From Methylocapsa sp. D3K7 (lineage in GTDB: Bacteria > Pseudomonadota > Alphaproteobacteria > Rhizobiales > Beijerinckiaceae): a DNA stretch of 64,000 nt. Shown in pieces: positions 62,526-64,000 of the stretch (its first letter is position 1; each line of letters opens with the position of its first letter). Location: NCBI RefSeq assembly GCF_029855125.1, contig NZ_CP123229.1, positions 2,356,001 through 2,420,000 of the forward strand, written 5' to 3'. The position numbers were made by a program, and so were the translations under genes. Below the pieces are notes generated by a model. It searched no databases. It saw only the letters and a program-made list of their open reading frames with translations, and was not told where the DNA came from.

Positions 62526-64000
62526 ATGATGCTTGAAGATCACCCGTCCGATCGTTCGGCCCCGCGCGGCAATGACCCGGATCGGAGCACGGCCAAAGTC
62601 TATCTCGTCGGTGGCGGGATAGCCTCTCTGGCCGCAGCTGCCTTCATGATCCGTGACGGCGACGTCCCGGGCCACAACATCACTATCCTCGAGGAATTCG
62701 ACAAGCTTGGTGGAAGCCTAGACGGCTCTGGCTCTTCGCAGAGCGGCTATGTGCTGCGAGGTGGCCGGATGCTCGAAAGCAAATACCTCTGCACCTACGA
62801 GCTATTCTCCTCAATTCCTACACTCGACGCGAGCCGAACGGTCACTCAAGAAATCTTTGATTGGAACGAGACAATGAAGACCTCGTCCAAATCACGCCTC
62901 GTCCGGGATGGCCGCCGGCAGACGGCGCCTCCTGCATTCGGGCTCAGCGAAAGACACATCCTGACAATTGAGCGTCTTGCGTTGGAACCTGAAGCTATGC
63001 TCGGCAAAACCAGCATTGCAGATCAATTCGATCCCGCGTTTTTCAAGACCAATTTCTGGTTTATGTGGTGTACCACGTTTGCCTTCCAGCCCTGGCACAG
63101 CGCGGTCGAGTTCAAACGCTATCTGGTGCGATTCTCCCATATGGTGGCAGGCTTTGGTCGCCTGCAAGGAATCATGCGCACCGTCTACAACCAATACGAT
63201 TCGATGGTACGGCCACTGCAGAAATGGCTCGATGAGCGCGGAGTGCGCTTCGAACTTAACACCCGCGTCACCGATCTTGCGTTGCGGGAACAAGATGGCG
63301 AAATGACCGTGACGCAGATCGCGTGCGAGAGGGACGGTAGACCCAGTGAGATCGCTGTCGGCGCGGGTGACTATGTTTTGGTCACGCTGGGCTCGATGAC
63401 CGAGGCCTCCAGTCTTGGCGCCATGGACACAGCGCCCGTGCTCAACGGCAAGGAGGACGGTGGCGCTTGGACGCTTTGGGAGAAAGTTGCCGCGGGCCGG
63501 CCGGAATTCGGACGCCCTTCGGCCTTCGCCGACCATATCGACGAGTCCAAATGGGTGTCGTTCACAACGACCTTGCACGATCCAACCTTCCTCCGCATCG
63601 TCCGGGACTTCACCGGCAATGTGCCTGGGGAGGGCGGTTTGATCACTTTCCCGGATTCCAACTGGCTAGCCTCGATCGTCATCCCGCACCAGCCGCATTT
63701 CATCGGCCAGCCCGACGACGTCAGCGTGTTCTGGGGCTACGGCCTGGCCGTTGACAACCCTGGGAACTTCATCAAGAGGCCGATGTCTGGCTGCACCGGC
63801 CGTGAGATTCTGACGGAAATCCTTGGTCATCTGCATATCGAGGCTGAGGCGCCCAAGATCCTGGAGACCTCGAATTGTATTCCTTGTATGATGCCTTTCA
63901 TTACCAGCCAGTTCCTCCGGCGTGAGAACGGCGACCGGCCGCTGGTCGTCCCGAAGGGTTCGAAAAATCTGGCCTTCATGGGTCAGTTCTGCGAGCTGCC
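62526..64000 (+). CDS. ohyA: Oleate hydratase (MCRA family), 3' end outside window
   Basis: At least 491 residues. An FAD-binding stretch KVYLVGGGIASLAAAAFMI starts near residue 24; then GGSLDGSG, GGRMLESKYL, MWCTTFAFQPWHSAVEFKRY, VLVTLGSMTEASS, and FITSQFLRRENGDRPLVVP, continuing normally where the copy at 7047 is cut. It hydrates the C9-C10 double bond of unsaturated fatty acids, giving 10-hydroxy acids, possibly for membrane or detoxification roles. The long internal match suggests a paralogue of the truncated gene. Confidence 0.93.
   Translation, partial: MMLEDHPSDRSAPRGNDPDRSTAKVYLVGGGIASLAAAAFMIRDGDVPGHNITILEEFDKLGGSLDGSGSSQSGYVLRGGRMLESKYLCTYELFSSIPTLDASRTVTQEIFDWNETMKTSSKSRLVRDGRRQTAPPAFGLSERHILTIERLALEPEAMLGKTSIADQFDPAFFKTNFWFMWCTTFAFQPWHSAVEFKRYLVRFSHMVAGFGRLQGIMRTVYNQYDSMVRPLQKWLDERGVRFELNTRVTDLALREQDGEMTVTQIACERDGRPSEIAVGAGDYVLVTLGSMTEASSLGAMDTAPVLNGKEDGGAWTLWEKVAAGRPEFGRPSAFADHIDESKWVSFTTTLHDPTFLRIVRDFTGNVPGEGGLITFPDSNWLASIVIPHQPHFIGQPDDVSVFWGYGLAVDNPGNFIKRPMSGCTGREILTEILGHLHIEAEAPKILETSNCIPCMMPFITSQFLRRENGDRPLVVPKGSKNLAFMGQFCEL

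Overview
The window looks like an accessory-rich stretch of an alphaproteobacterial genome, most likely Rhizobiales (Beijerinckiaceae/Methylocystaceae-like). The basis is the moderately high GC and the many small envelope and stress proteins typical of that order (PRC-barrel, BON, CsbD, DUF3309, DUF1236, GlsB-like, HisKA_2-type kinases). No rRNA gene, complete tRNA gene or CRISPR array was seen. The genus cannot be fixed from sequence alone.

Layout. (1) 1-4.9 kb is a decayed zone: a DHA2-type efflux permease running off the edge, its adaptor broken by three frameshifts, a 5'-truncated VOC protein, an intact AraC regulator, an IS21 remnant and a serine recombinase pseudogene ending in a tRNA-Met 3' fragment. 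(2) 5.2-7.1 kb holds a tyrosine integrase and an IS200-type element that cut off the 3' end of an oleate hydratase gene. (3) 8.7-23.4 kb is a metabolic and stress cluster: small stress proteins, a triple-BON protein, a PPK2 gene that lost its Walker A segment, one long ORF joining a plasma-membrane-type P-type H+-ATPase to a membrane-fusion adaptor, then FabI, AckA, a MaoC-Pta bifunctional protein and PhaC on the minus strand, with PhaB farther on. Acetyl-P/ATP interconversion, PHA synthesis and proton pumping are plausibly linked here (inference). (4) 23.5-25.9 kb has small genes, a candidate small RNA and a Crp-family pseudogene. (5) 25.9-44.4 kb resembles a decayed mobilizable element: ParB tail, Fic protein behind 24-bp tandem repeats, a stress and signalling cargo (CsbD, PRC, DUF892, response regulators, Crp), an IS5-group element, VirD4/TraG coupling protein, SprT-like protein, ankyrin protein, an oriT-like region, MobC, relaxase, HigBA and an integrase stub.

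(6) 45.7-51.0 kb is bracketed by two apparently identical 1164-bp IS630-family copies with TA target duplications. Between them lie a VOC gene with an in-frame stop, small stress genes and a truncated PAS kinase. The right copy inserted in the stop codon of an intact Crp-family gene. (7) 51.0-64.0 kb carries a response regulator/kinase pair, a frameshifted MltF-type lytic transglycosylase, small envelope proteins, three transglutaminase-like proteins in a row, and a second oleate hydratase running off the window.

The window is notable for paralogue pairs in which one member is broken (oleate hydratase, Crp regulator, PAS kinase, CsbD, PRC-barrel). Several breaks are single-base indels and could be real decay or sequencing error.
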